Shown here: in pieces, positions 46,501-59,798 of the stretch | How positions within the stretch are numbered: position 1 is the stretch's first letter | How the letters are laid out: each line of letters begins with the position of its first letter | Source of the DNA: Stercorarius parasiticus | Lineage: Eukaryota; Chordata; Aves; Charadriiformes; Stercorariidae | Direction of reading: 5' to 3' | DNA length: 64,000 bases | NCBI GenBank assembly: GCA_013396915.1 | Contig: VWZL01002039.1 | Span: 187,958 to 251,957 of the forward strand | Program-made: the position numbers and the translations under genes | The notes under the pieces: generated by a model | Databases searched by the model: none | Told to the model about the DNA's origin: nothing | Seen by the model: only the letters and a program-made list of their open reading frames with translations

Positions 46501-49500
46501 AGCTCTCATTTCAGTGTTGTCTTACTTCTCCCCACAATCCCGAAGAATAGCCTATACGATAGCTACCATAGAATTTAAGTCCAGAGATGGCTGTTACAGT
46601 AAATACCAGCATGACATTTAATATAAATTCTTGCCTAAAATATCTGAGATGAGAGCCTATATCCTATAGGTATACGTATGTATGTATCAGCACTAGAGTA
46701 TGATCTAGGTGGGGCTGAAGCGCCATGTTCCAAAAAAGCAAATCCGTGTAAACCACTCATCACCTCTTCATCATCTGAGCATATGCAGACACCTACCATA
46801 TTTGTGACACTGTTTTAATCCTACGTGGAATGGCTTTAAGAAGACAGCTGCATCTTTAGCATACATGGAGCTTACTGAGTTCAGCACAGAGCTATTTCCA
46901 ATCAAGAATGCAAACCAGCAGAGATAGTTATTGTCCATCTCTTGCCTAGTGGTCAGCCATCGGAGGACTTGCTGAGGGAATCAGACTTTCAGCACACTCA
47001 GACAATTCCCAATTACTAGATGAGAGATCTCACCTTAGTGGCATGAGTGGAATCATGACACAGCCTCTTCCATGGTTTTCAGACTTGATTTCTATTCTTT
47101 GCCATGCTTGCATGGGTCTGTTTTCCTTTCTATAACCACTTAAAATGCTATATTCCACTGTTTCTGTGGAATTCCTGGTTTTGAGTAAGGAAAGGGATAA
47201 TTTTAACGCAAAAACTGAAATTGTGTCTGACTCCTGAGTAGACAGAAAGAGGTAAATGTCTCTAGTGCTATTTCCTTAGGTTTTCTTTAATTTCTGAGAT
47301 AAAAATACACATCTTTGCTCTGGTACACATACCCTCGACCTCAACTTCCCTTGCATCCTTTGGATAATTATTCTGTTATGAGTTGTAAGTCACGTGGTGC
47401 TTTTCAATTTATATAATTCAGCATGCAGGAGAAGTGCATATCAAATTTATGGGCTGAAATGGAATCATCAACCATTCACAAGGCAACACCTGCAAGAAGG
47501 GGCACTCACAGCTTCTTGTCCCGAGCAATACAGAACACCAAGCAGCTACTGGGTTAACTTGTCCTAACACAGAGGAAAAGCCCCTGGAGTGAATCCAGCA
47601 TTACTTATCTGTTTAAGAGCTGTGTCCATGTGTTTGATGGTGTCTTGTTTTGGTTTTTGTTTTTCCAAGGGAATCATAACTCATTTGCACAAACAATCCC
47701 TAGCCCATAATGAATACACATACCAGGATTTATAACAGATAAATTAAAGGAGATGTGCTTAGGGGACAGAAAAGGATGCAGTAGTAGAAAGGATAAGAAG
47801 TACCCTTTTCATGCTGACTGATAAGAATGATCACTTAGAGCAGAATATAATTTTAATTTCTAAGTTATCCAAATATCTGCATCAAAAAAGGAAAACAAAG
47901 AGAAAAAACAGGTATTTATGGGCACACTGGTGTCATGAGTGCTTTGGCATCCTGCTTTTGTACATTGCATGCAATATCTGATAGGTAACACATAGCACTA
48001 AAGTACACGGCATTTATAAAGACGTCATTAAAAAATGTGACAGTCTAGGCTGCAGGAGAAAATAAGAAAAGACATGGTCCCACTTAATCATTTGCCTGAA
48101 TCTTAATGACTTTTTTCAGGGCAAGAAAAACAAGGACTGTTAAGCACAAACTGTGTCTGGTGGCTGCTCAGAAAAAGGGGTGAAACTCTGTATGGCGTCC
48201 TCAAAAAACAGAGAGCCAAGAAGAAATTGTGATGTGCTGCAGAGAGCTGAGGGTGCATGTTACTCTTTAAATTCATATAGGTAAATTTAATTTAAGGGTA
48301 AATCAGCTATGAAAAGATGTTGGAGAAAGATAACCATTTTGTAGGTGTGGGTGGAAATAATATGCAGAGCAAAACAAGCTGGTTGAGTATGTGGAGAAGC
48401 GTGTTGCTGGAAAATCTTGTGAAAGACTTCATACTAACTGCAGTATCATATATAAACTGGTGTCACATGTTGTTGATCAGGCAGAATTCAAATACTGAAG
48501 AGACTGAGCTGTGGCAGAGGCTCTGGCTTTGTGTGATTGCCAAACAGCCCAGAGTGGAACACTTAGTATCATCTTAACTTCTACTTTCTGCTTGTTATGA
48601 CTATGTAGTGCTGTTTCATGGCAATTTTGAGGTTGTTTGAAGGACTCTAGGGAAGGAAGTGTGAACAGCAGACAGCATTGGAATGGACACAGCAACAGCT
48701 GGAAGATGCAAGGGGATTCATAGGGGTGGAGAAGATCAGAGGCAATAGAGTGAAGAAGAAGTGAACAAGCATGGAGTGCGAAGATGGAACAGAAGCATAC
48801 CATTATAGTTTACAACCCTACCTAGGGATGCTAGGACCCGTTGGAAGCTGAAGAGTGTATCAGTGCTGTTTGCTTAGCACCGCAGACCTGCTTATCTAAT
48901 TATTTTATCTGTAGTATTTCTAGAATACAAGTAATGTGCAAGCTGTACTGCAACGTGGAGACAAGCAATAAAGGTAGTTCAGCTGCTGGTATCTGCAGAT
49001 GCTGACACCTGTGATCCCTGGCATAATCTGGTATGTGGCTGGCAGGAGCAGAGGAAAGAAGAGGAAAGCCACAGTACACTTGGTTCCTTGGTTCAAAAAG
49101 CTGTAGCTGTCAAACAATAGTGTTTGCTGTTTGGGAGTTAGCTTGGGTTAAAGCTCTTCAGAGCTACTTGCCTGGGGCAAGCCTCCAGGCTGGAATGCTG
49201 TTAGGAATTTGCAGCTTAAAACTCCTTGGCAGTAGTTGCCTTTTTTCAGCTTTTGTGGCATTGGAGCATGTTCCTGGGAATGGGAAGGGAAATCACAGAG
49301 GGTAGTTGTGAGACACCCGGGAGATGCGTGTAGGGATGGGAAGGGAATCTGGGAGAAGGCAGCAGGGTGTCTGTGGCAGACCTGTGGAGGAGGGCGAGGT
49401 TGTACTCAGTCTCAATCTCTTTCCCTTCTCTCAACCTGCCCCCATCTCTTCTTCCCTAGGGGTGGCTCCTCTTGTTCTTGGAGTTTCCAGCATGTTTCCA

Positions 49501-52500
49501 AAGCCCACAGCTGTCTCCTTCCCACCTTATACATGTCTTCCTCTATCAACTGAATTCTGCCTAGAAAAAACCCTCCTCATGGTTTTGCTGTAGCCTCTAA
49601 TTATTCTCTGCTGAAATGAAGAGGATGCTGGTGTGAATCCTGTTACAAAGCAAAAAGGGGGCAGAAGATGGGTGAGGATTATTTACGCCAGAACAGCAGA
49701 TTCTGTCTCCCAAGGCAGTCTTCAGCTGCCTTTACCATTTCTTGGCCTACTGAGCTGATGTCACTTGAGTAGTCACACTGATGTCAGAGGCCTGCAGTTT
49801 GACCTTCATTTATGTTGCTGTGTAGCTGTTAGGGATGTAACTTTTGTTAGGTAAAGCACAATCAGGCAAGTGTTACGAAGAAGACATAATTAGTAGAAGT
49901 AGCAGAACTAACCTAATACAAGAATATTTGCCGGGCAACTTGCTACACTCAGAGCAACACTTCAGAGTGGACCACCAACCAGTAAAGGTGCTCTCCACCT
50001 CATAAAACTCATCTACCTCAGCCTGAAAGGCAGTAACACAGCCCTGCTTTCAGGGACATCTGGGACCAAGCGTGTGTAGCTGGAACCAGCATGTTTAACG
50101 CTACTCTGCCTGACCACTGACAACCAATGGTCCTGTCAGCAAGGAAAGGGGAAGCAGAGATAACCACTCTTCTGTAACTTTGTACTGTTCTTTGCATTAT
50201 TAATCACTTTTTCACAGAGGTAATGAATATCCATGCTCCTTCACACAGATCCAATTATTGCATAATAATTAATGCATGCATTTAGCCCATCCTGACCTAA
50301 ACCACAAAATGCTGAAGTCTCTTGAGTCAGTTCAAGCCTGCCTTGTAGGTTTCTAAACCAGGATCAATTAATGCTAGGTATTTCCTGCATTCTCTCCAAG
50401 CTCCTCTCCCAGTTTCTGCCGTTTCCCTTCAAAGTCTAGTTCCCAGTGCAGTGTTAGTCAGGAAGGGGTGGCTGTTGGATATACCAGGATCATAGCTCAG
50501 TGGGAAGAGACCTGATGGGCACAGTAGCCTCTTTTGTCTCTACACCTTTGAGCATGTGTAGAGGTTACATGTATGCAGCTTTGTGTCTAGTTTAAATGAG
50601 TCAGTGCTAACTGAATGTACGTGAATGGAGTAAAACATTTTCCTCTTCATTCCAGATCTGTTTTCTATCCCAACTGAAATCTTGGCTACTTGACCTATCC
50701 ACCTCATTGGTAATGTCCTCTCTCTCCTGGCATAAATAAAACACAGCTCTATATATTTATTGAGATGACTAATTATCTCTTCATTCAGGTGTTGCCTTTG
50801 GTCTCCCCAGGGTCCTCATATCCCTACAGTGTGGAAAACTGTCTGATTATTCCCCTAAATTATCCCTAAAACAGTTCAGTCTTCTGGAACAATTGAAACT
50901 TATCTGGACTTTCTTCATCTCCTAGATTTTTTTAATGAAAGATCATTTTCGGTGGTCCAAGAAGCCCTTTGTTCTCTTTCCTGGTTTTCAAGGAAGCTGG
51001 TTCCTATCTTTGCTCAGCCAATGCTTCCGTACTGCTTTGCCTACCTGAGTTTCAACTCGCACTTCACAATGCTTTCTTCCTCACTACTCTTGAAGTCTCA
51101 GTAGTCCTTTACAAACATGTACGGTAGACCATTTTAAATGTTATCCTTCTTCCAGTCACTCTCCAAAACTGTCTGTCATGACAGGAACCAAAACATGGCC
51201 AGAATCTAGTCACAGACATTCTGGGATTTACGCTCACCATCGTAACCACTCCTTCATAAATACCATCTCTCTCTCCCTGCACCCACTTCTCTTTTTCCTA
51301 ATAATTCGATTGCAAAATCTGTGACCAAGAATGTCATCATTTTGCTCTGTACTTAGAGAAACATCTAATACAATTGGCTTGTCATTCATGACTGGTATTC
51401 CTAGGTATTACAGAAATACAGATATTTTTTATTTTATTCATGTACTCATTTAAAAACAGCACGTGATTTTAGGGAGTATTTTGGGAGATTTTTGTGGAAT
51501 ATTCCTGAAAGAAAATACAAACTGTCAGTGATTCAGGATTTTATCCACAAAATGTTTCTCCGTTGCTCAAATTGCCATGGAGTCCTTCTTCTTACTTCAT
51601 TCGTAAAACTAATACTCAGCAGTTTTATTGTCTATCTGGACCCTCACAAGACTGTAAACTGGATCAACCTTCGTTGCAGCAATTCTGTGATATTAGGACA
51701 GAGCAGTTTCAAAACCAACTGTGTATTCTTTTGGATACTTAAAGTAATAGATTTTCTAAGCTTTATAATCTCACTAGATTCTTATAGGATACCATCTGGC
51801 TGTACTATCACAAAAGTCCAAGTATACCCTCCCCCTCCCCAAAAATACAAGATTTTTTTGAAGTATAAGCGTTGAATGTATTTTTACAATTAAGGAAATT
51901 TAACAATGTATTTGAAAGAACATCCACAAAACAAAGCAAGCAGATCGTGGGGCTTTCCTCCCTAGAAATACTTGAAAATCCCAGACCTAATGGGAATGTG
52001 GAATTTGAGCAATGTTTGTCCTTTGCTTCCCCAGTTCAGGAGCACCATTCTTCCTGCACTAGTGACAAAAGTCATAATGCAGATCTCCGTATGTACCATA
52101 GGAATAACAGGGCAGGATACAGAAATGAAATATTTCCTTATGATGAAATCCCACTATGTTTAGTGCTTTCCCGAATTAGGACCATTAATAGCAGTACATC
52201 TGATTATAAAGATGAACTTTCTCATTAACCTTCTTTCTCCTCAACTACGGCTTTCCAGTATCCTACAAGCCCACAAATCACAGCCCAAGTTCTAGCTGTG
52301 CTGCATCAGGGGTCTGGCTTACATTAACATCCCTAGGAGATGAAGCAAGAGCTCAGTCTTCAGAGGAATCTGAGGTTCCATTAAAGCCTTATTGCCTGTT
52401 ACTGCACATTTAAGATCGTTTGCAACACTCCGTCATCTGGATGAGGTATGCTACATCTCACCTGTGTATGTGTTTATTTTGACAATGCTTCATTGCAGCA

Positions 52501-53389
52501 TTCTTGTGTACTCCCATTATTGTCCATCAAAGAAGTTTTGTTAGTATACTCAAAAGTGTTCCCTCTCTGGAGGAGTCACTCATATTTCTGTGTACGTAAT
52601 TTGAAAGTGTGTGTATTGGCATACATGTATTAAAAAAGACAGGTTTATATGTCCACACCTGTAAGAAGAGCAAATGAGAGATGATAGTCGTAGGCCAATG
52701 ATCAAAATGCAGAGCCCCTGTGTAGGCAGGTGGAAGAGTAGTGTATCTTTTAATAGCTGAAATCACAGGAAAGTAGAATGAGACTTCTGCTTGAATGCTT
52801 ACTCTCTGTATCCATGCAACCCCTGAAAGCTCTGCTAACGTGAATTTCAGTTCTCATTATGGATTTCAGGAACATGCAAAGAAAAAAATTCCCATTGAAA
52901 ATGTATCATCTGATCCTGCTTAACTGGTAGTTGAATGTGCAGAGTTCCTGCTTTTCTCAGCTGTTGGCTAAGTGTATTTCTTTTGTACCTGTGATAGCCA
53001 AGGGAGACATTCTTTATATGTGGTGTTGCTGGTCAGAGATGCTCCCACACTTCTGGAGACCATCACTCCATATCCATTCTCAACAGTAGAATCAAATCTT
53101 ATGCTGGCATGGGTTTCTGTGGAAATCCCTCATGCACATAAATGCGTAAAACTAATGACAGCAAACTGCCTCAAGCTGAAGTATCAGGATGAATTTTCAC
53201 AATTAGCCTCTGCTGCTCTCAGTCCGTTTTGCTGCATCCTTCCCCTGTGCCCCACACCTGCCAGCAGCACGAGTGGTCCTACAGTTACATACTCACGGAT
53301 CAGCCGCCCGATTTGGGTTCCCAGCAGGGGCAGGAGATAAGGACGTGTTACGTGGGGCAGGACATAGTGTTGTCTATATCTTTAGCAGC
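43501..53389. other. Noncoding sequence
   Basis: No exon or RNA gene was recognised in almost 10 kb. It contains a MIR-like fragment at 43925-44040, a 16-T run at 44084-44099 and an A-run at 44723-44735. The stretch at about 49780-50170 has a texture resembling retroelement DNA, but I could not assign it. Frames of 118-127 codons at 51.5-52.2 kb lack any domain, splice context or ATG start. Confidence 0.45.
43925..44040 (+). repeat. Possible MIR-like SINE fragment
   Basis: 'AAACTGAGTCATGGAGAAACTAGGAGATGTGAGTCACTGAAGTTCAGACAAGGCGGAACTGGAAATC' (43933-43999) follows the amniote MIR-type order (AAACTGAGGCA...GAGGTGACTTG...GGTCA...GCAGAGCTGGGAAT), then a 'CCCAGTCTTAACACTGCTTC' tail like the MIR end. 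Divergence is high. Confidence 0.45.
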
Positions 53390-54945
53390 AGTGCAGACGA
53401 CTTAAGCTGGTAAAATCTCTCACTAAAAAAGATACTAGAACAGATTGATAAAAATGAATTGTGCAAATTGCCAGGACTTGACAGTATCTACTCTTAAATT
53501 TTGACATAGCTAAAATACAAAATTGCTGTATTGCTTTTTGTGGTGTGCCACTTGAATTGCCCTGAGTAATAGAAGAATTGAAGGTGGAGGGTTTGGGATT
53601 TTTTTAAGGCTTTGCCATGTGTTTGGTAAGCGTAAGCAGGTATGTCTGATTTCTGTACCAAGAAAATAAAGCAAAACTGTAACCAAAACTAGAACTAGTG
53701 TATACAGTAAGTGGATAGAATAAGAGTCAATATGGTTTTGTCAGAGGCAAGTTGTAATTCAAAAATCTATTAGAGCTCTCTATGATGAGTGTATGAAAGT
53801 GAACAAGGAGCTGAGAGGGATCCAGTTAGATTTCCAAAATACTTTTGGCCAGGTCCCTCAGTAAAGCCTCATAAAAAAAAAGAGTTTCTGATGAGGTAAG
53901 AGACAAAAGGTTGTGTGGATCAGTAACTGTTTAAAAGCTATGCTGCAATGGATAAAAATACAAATTTTTTCACAACAGAGATTTGTTACAATTTCGCTGG
54001 GGATCTGTGCTGGTCTTTTATTACTAAGTGATGTCAGAAAGGTAAAGAATATGGTGATACGGTTTACTGATGATACCAAGTCCTTTAGGATACAAAAATC
54101 AAAAGCTAGCTGTAAAATGTTGCAGAAGGACCCCATGAATAGCTGAAGGAGAAAAGAGCTGACAAAAATTAGGTTAATTTTAAGAAGTCCTAACTTTTCA
54201 ATACAGACTAATGGTTTCTCAACTAACATTACTATCATTCAAGAAAGAGGCTGTGAAATCATTTTGACCAGTTTGATGAAAATACTCAGTCACAGTTGAA
54301 AAGCAAACCCCAAGGAAAGAAACTGAGAACAAATGGAAAACTTTGGTATAGCACTGCTTTTCTCTATCTCATATTTCTCTAGGTTACAGGGAAGAGCAAG
54401 AAGAATGATGAAAGGTGTAAAACATTTTCCATATGAGGAGATAGTAAATGAAAAGTAAACAGACTAAGACGTTTCTGTTTGGAGCAAGGATAACTGAAGG
54501 GATACTATAAAAGAAATCTTTGAAAATGGTGACTGGTATAGAGAAGAGTAGATAGGGAGTAATCACGTAGGGTTTCTCACAATAAGAGAACTGAATGGGA
54601 GTCCATAAAATTCTCATTTGACAGGTTCAAAACACAAGGAAGTTATTTTTCCCATAATGTAGAATTCAATGTAGAATACACATACTGTTATGGTGACAAA
54701 AAGGGGAATGAGTTAAAAAAGGAGTCAGGGCGATCTGAAAGACAGGCCCATTGAAGATTGTTACATAGTAGTCTAGAAAGAAATCTCCTGCTTGGAATTA
54801 CTGGGAACTATAGGATATGCCCTGGAAAGGATCATTTTATATGTCTAATGAGCTTTTCGTAAGCACCCACAAATGGCCACTGTGGGGAAGAAAGAACCAA
54901 GCTATGAAGACCTTTGGTCTGCCCAAGTACAGACATTTTAACTTC
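53390..54945 (+). mobile_element. CR1 LINE, long old copy, inactivated
   Basis: About 1.55 kb follow an old CR1 from the RT domain to the 3' region on the + strand. 'AGAGTCAATATGGTTTTGTCAGAGGCAAGTTGTAATTC' (53723-53760) precedes 'GATCCAGTTAGATTTCCAAAATACTTTTGGCCAGGTCCCTCA' (53819-53860, DFQKAFD-VPH counterpart) and 'GATCAGTAACTG' (53918-53929). 'TTTACTGATGATACCAAG' (54063-54080) is the FADDTK counterpart. Later words include 'GTTGCAGAAGGACCCCAT' (54119-54136), 'TTCCATATGAGGAGATAGTAAATGAAAAG' (54427-54455), 'TTTGAAAATGGTGACTGGTATAGAGAAGAGTAGATAGGGA' (54519-54558), and 'GACCTTTGGTCTGCCCAAGTA' (54909-54929). Multiple stops and indels make it inactive. It is the longest mobile-element remnant in the window. 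Confidence 0.75.
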
Positions 54946-57900
54946 CACTTTTCAGACAGGATTAATGACTTTAATGAGCTTTCTAATATCAACCACATAA
55001 TGTGAGGTTAGCACAGGTAAAGGATATTTCAAATATAATGTTTAGTTTGGTATTGCCCTGATAACAGCAATGAAATATCCAAAGGGCATCATTCAAGAGG
55101 CATTGGTTATACACCATGAATGCAACAAGCCTATATATGAGACCAGAGCTCTTCCTCCTGGTAAACACAATGCCATATGTTTTTAGCTGGCACTAATTTT
55201 TGGGGAGAATTAATCTTTATAAAGTTATTACGTTAGAGCGTCCTAGTTATGTCAAAGTATAGAGCTGGGGGCTTCTTCATTTATATAAATATTGCTGAAC
55301 ATTTAATTTCAGATTCTCAGTCTGGTGGATAATAAAAAATGACTACCCACCAAACTTGTAGCATTAAATGGAGACTATATTTTTGGCAGCTCATCGGAGA
55401 GGGATTAATATTACTGGAATTGCTTTGTTTCTCAGCAATGCCTCCTTAAAAACAGCTTCCTCTGAACACATATTTCTATTTTATTGAGAAAAGGAAATAC
55501 GGTATTAGAAATCAATGTTTTTAAAGGGTAATTTAAAGAAATCTAATCTTGGCAGATGCTGAAATATTTTCAATTTAAAACAAATAGTATTTCTGTCATC
55601 CAGTCGGCTTTTTAAAATTAGACCATTACTCCTTGATAAGTTAATTACAAAACAGAAAGAGACTCAACCAATCCAAAAAAGCGTATTAATGAAAGCATAG
55701 AGCACATGTCTAAAAACTGCTTTTGCTGATTTATTGGTGAACTTTTGCTTTTTATATGAAAAACCTTGTCTCCGATGTCTTAAATCATAGGAAAAAATGC
55801 TCAATTTTTCACCCAATCACAACTCATTTTTTTACATTGGTACACTGACGGACTATTGTTTTTCTGTGCTACCATCCATTATAAAAAGTGACAGCATCAT
55901 AATTGAAATTATTTAAAATATGGTGCGTTTAGATAATTCTTTACTTCAGTATAAATATGACTACATAAGAAATGCCAGTACTGGATATTGCTAGGATGAG
56001 CTACCTAAATGGAATTATTGCTCAGCAGGCCATATTCCTCTGGGTGTAGGAAATGAAAAATATCAGAAATTCTTTTGAAATGCAAAAAGATAAGAGGAAT
56101 AGAAGGAACAGTTTTTGTTGTGTCTGAGGCCTGGTCATCTTTAGTCAAATCTTTACGCTGCAGGGCAGATATCCACTATCAAACGCTGCAGAAGTTTCAC
56201 GCTGCACAGGCACTTAGGCTCCATGCAGACATTGGAGACATGGAATATGTTGCAACCATGGGATGAAACGTCTCCAGGTCCATTAGCGGAATCCTGGTCT
56301 CACTGAAATCCCTGGCAAATCTTTCAGCCTAGTGAAGTCACAATTTTACCCCAAGTATTTTGTGTAAATGCAAGCAAAACTCACCAAAAAAATTGCATTG
56401 GCTGATTAGCTTTGTAATATCTGCCCACAGATGTCTGTAACTGTGCTGCATGGCTGCATTTTGTGCTTCTCACAGGAAGAACCAGCCAAACAGCCCAGTG
56501 GGAATCCTTCTTGGTTAGTGCTGGGGTCTCAGCTGTATCAGCAACATGGCTGTATCAGTATCATGGCATGTATCAGTCTAACAATTTAACAGTATGAAGA
56601 GTGGCAAGCCAGAATCCAGGCTAAATGCCCTGTCCCTGATCAGTTTACCAGTATAGAAATTGTCCCACAGAGCCAACCGGTTTGGCAATTCCTTTGGTAA
56701 ACCCACTTCACCTAAAATACTATTTAACCTCAAACAACTGGAATAAAAATATAATGGAAGAGGAAAAGGTTTTAAATCTTAACAAAAATATCAATACATA
56801 ATCTTCCTTTGCCCAGAATGTTGCTGTCCTAAAGTGGACAGGCCGATACTGTGCAGTTTCATAGAAACAATACCCCTCATAACCCAAATTTTTTCTCTCT
56901 GCCATATTCCTGTAGTCCCACACCAGGTGGCAGACACGACAGAGGCTAATCATATCTCCTTATGGCTATTTAATTGCATACCTAGTCCCCTAACAGCCCT
57001 CTGACAATTCATGGACAATGATCTTAGCTCAAGTCAGTGTTTTCATTTTTCTGCCCTTATTTCAAAGGGTATTTCAGACCAATATATTAATCTCTGAGTG
57101 CTGCCATATTGCACATCTCTCCCCCTTGACCATAACCAGAATTAGAACATCATCTACATCAAGCTGCTTATCTTTTATTCGGTACTTCCATGGCCCAGTT
57201 GGCTGAGAGGTGTCCAGAATTTCACGTGGACAAGGTTGGGTTGTGTGACACCAACAAGGGTGAGCCCAGATAGTGATAAATGGCAGCTGCTGATGATGCA
57301 TTGTCTGTACCTGGTGACGTGCAGAACCAGTTAAAATCATAAGAAATTTCAAGGAAAAATGTTTCTAGGCAATTTTTATAGTTCAAATACAGAAAAAAAA
57401 GCACAGGATGCAGTCAAAAAAACAAGCTTCAATATCTACTGTCCAGTGGTAATTTTAAGAACCCAGAACTTTTTTTAAAAAAGGTCCTCTTTTAATTACA
57501 TGTGAAGTCTCCTTTATAAAAGGTTTTCCATATTACTCCTCCCATCAGTACTATGTCAGAAATAACAACCACCTGTAAATTGCAATATTGCTCACCTTCC
57601 AAAATGTGGAGCAAAATTTAGGCAGGCACTAGGCCTTTGGCTGTACCCCCTGCCTGCCTTTCCATGAACAGCAATACAGGTACCACTGCAAAGTTTGTCA
57701 TTTTATACTGTTAAATGAGAATAAGCAAGGGAAGCAATTATGTCCATTATCAGGAAGTATATGAGCGCAGCGTCCAGCATCATCTCCAGATGTTTAGCCA
57801 CATCTCAGTGGACAGTGTAATGGGAGATTTAAGATTGATCAGTCTGACCATTTATTTAAAAGTTGTATAGCAGGTAGACATGTTTTACCATGTACTCCTG

Positions 57901-59189
57901 CAGTCATGCAGGTAAGTAAGTAGCACATCCCAGGTGATCCCAAGGAGCCCCTAAAATTAAATCCCTGAGCTTCACAGTGTTATTGTAATTAGCTGTCTGT
58001 CTTATTAGGAGTTTTTTTTGTTTTATTGCATCTGTCCTGTGCACTAGGGATGACGAACCATAATTTGACACCAAATATTTAGAATGGTTTATTACTAAGA
58101 TGAGGGCTTATTTTCATTTTCCCAGACTACATGCTCTTTCTTTCCTTTGCTTTTAATCACAAATTTTTATGGCAGTGAGAGACACAGCAATGATGTTCAC
58201 CCCTTCTATTTAGAGGGAAAACCTGTCTGGTGGTGTTTGTTTTATCTTCATCTTACAAAGTAACACGGTCTAAGTACCCTGAAGGACAGGCATGTTAGCT
58301 CTGCAGTTTTGATTTGGACTCATTCCAGGTTAGGCCATTTTTCAAACACCACTAGTTACCACTGTGGAACAGTTTGTATTTTGATATAAATGAAATTACT
58401 TTCTTTAAGTGCAAACTTCCAATTTTTGCAGAGGAAAAATGGAAGTCAGAAGTTCTGTACAAAAAACAAATATAAGCTGCACTGAAAATTGGAGTTGGGA
58501 TCGTTATTCGTGAGTTCACATTAACATGCATTAGGGAAGTTACTGTTAGCATGACAGCAGAGCTCTGAGCTCAGGTTCTAGTTCTGTTATTTGCTTGTGG
58601 CTTTTCAGCAGGAATTTCTCGAGTTGCTCCATGGTGGAGCAATGTGCAAGGTCAAGTGGGGAGTCTTACCAAAGACCTGTGTTAGGGACTGTGTCTGGCC
58701 TGGGAGAACGTCCTCTCCCACGGTAAGTCCATTATCAGGGACTGTATTTGACTCTTGTGATATTTATCGTAGTTATTAATGCACCAGCTCAAAAGGTCAA
58801 GTGACTTGCATGAGATTTTCAGTTTTCATTTGAGGAAAAATGTGTCTCTAGCCTTGTACTTCTGGAGAAAAGATGAAAATACAAATGTACAAAGGCTTAA
58901 GAAGTAGAAGGATACTTAAAAATCATTAAAAGACACAATAATCATGAAGAATTTTTGATCTGATGCTATGACTTGGGGGACAAATTAATGATTTTTGAAT
59001 GTCAGGGATAGGAAAGATTGGGATGGACAATAGAAAAAGGGATGGAGAAATCTTCCAAAATGTTGATTATTTAAAGAGCTGTTGCCATGTGTTTGAAACA
59101 TGAGATGATATTTTATTTTCTGTTGTTTATCAAAAATAAAATAAAAACCCTACAGCTAGTCAAGGGAAGATGAAGAATCAATGCAGTGT
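54946..59189. other. AT-rich noncoding sequence
   Basis: No gene was recognised. There is a short tandem array of an 18-bp unit at 56534-56576. Other stretches look unique. Confidence 0.45.
56534..56576. repeat. Short tandem array, 17-18-bp unit
   Basis: TGTATCAGCAACATGGC, TGTATCAGTATCATGGCA and a partial TGTATCAG occur head to tail (2.4 copies). Confidence 0.8.
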
Positions 59190-59798
59190 TGTAGGCTGTG
59201 ATCTTTCTGGTTATTATCTCACTTCAGTCAGTCAGAGTTTTGGCTGGGTAGAGTGAATTTTTTTCATAGTAGCTAGTATGGGGCTATGTTTTGGATTTGT
59301 GCTGGAAACAGGGTTGATAATACAGCAATGTTTTCATTATTGCTGCTCAGAGCTTACACAGAGTCAAAGCCTTTTCTGCTCTTCACACCACTGTACCAGT
59401 GAGTAGGCTGGAGGGGGGGGACAGCTGACCCCAACTGACCAAAGGGATGTTCCATGCCATATGATGTCATGCTCAGCGTATAAAGCTGGAGGAAGAAGAA
59501 GGAAGCGGGGGGGATGTTTGGAGTTATGGTGTTTGTCTTCCCAAGTAACTGTTAGGTGTGATGGAGCCCTGCTTTCCTGGAGATGGCTGAACACCTCCCT
59601 GCTGATGGGAAGCAGTGAATGAATCCCTTGTTTCACTTTGCTTGCGCGCATGGCTTTTGCTTTACTTATTAAACATCTTTATCTCAACCCATGAGTTTTC
59701 TCACTTTTACTTTTCTGATTCTCTCCCCCATCCCACTGGGGTGGAGTGAACGAGCAGCTGCATAGTGCTTAGTTGCCGGCAGGGGTTAGACCACGACA
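59190..59798 (+). mobile_element. Endogenous retrovirus LTR, probably solo
   Basis: I recognise an avian LTR family, which I believe is of the ERVL-type class. The diagnostic 3' end is 'CTCAACCCATGAGTTTTCTCACTTTTAC' (59684-59711), 'CATCCCACTGGGGTGGAGTGAACGAGCAGCTGC' (59729-59761) and 'GGGGTTAGACCACGACA' (59782-59798). Inside are 'TAGTAGCTAGTATGGGGCTATGTTTTGGATTTGTGCTG' (59267-59304) and 'ACCCCAACTGACCAAAGGGATGTTCCATGCCATATGATGTCATGCTCAGCGTATAAAGCTGG' (59428-59489). A TATA box (TATAAA, 59479-59484) sits just after a CRE-like TGATGTCA (59462-59469), and ATTAAA (59668-59673) can act as the polyadenylation signal. It ends in CA. The left end is placed at a TGTAGG but is uncertain, and no target-site duplication was found. 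No gag, pol or env follows, so it is most likely a solo LTR left by recombination. Confidence 0.85.

Noticed and set aside
49780..50170. Possible retroelement LTR
   Set aside because: The texture seemed familiar, but no LTR ends, TATA/poly(A) pair or family phrase could be established.
51492..52228. Two adjoining + strand frames of 127 and 118 codons
   Set aside because: Both begin at TTG rather than ATG, lie in AT-rich DNA, and have no recognisable domain, splice context or promoter; probably chance.
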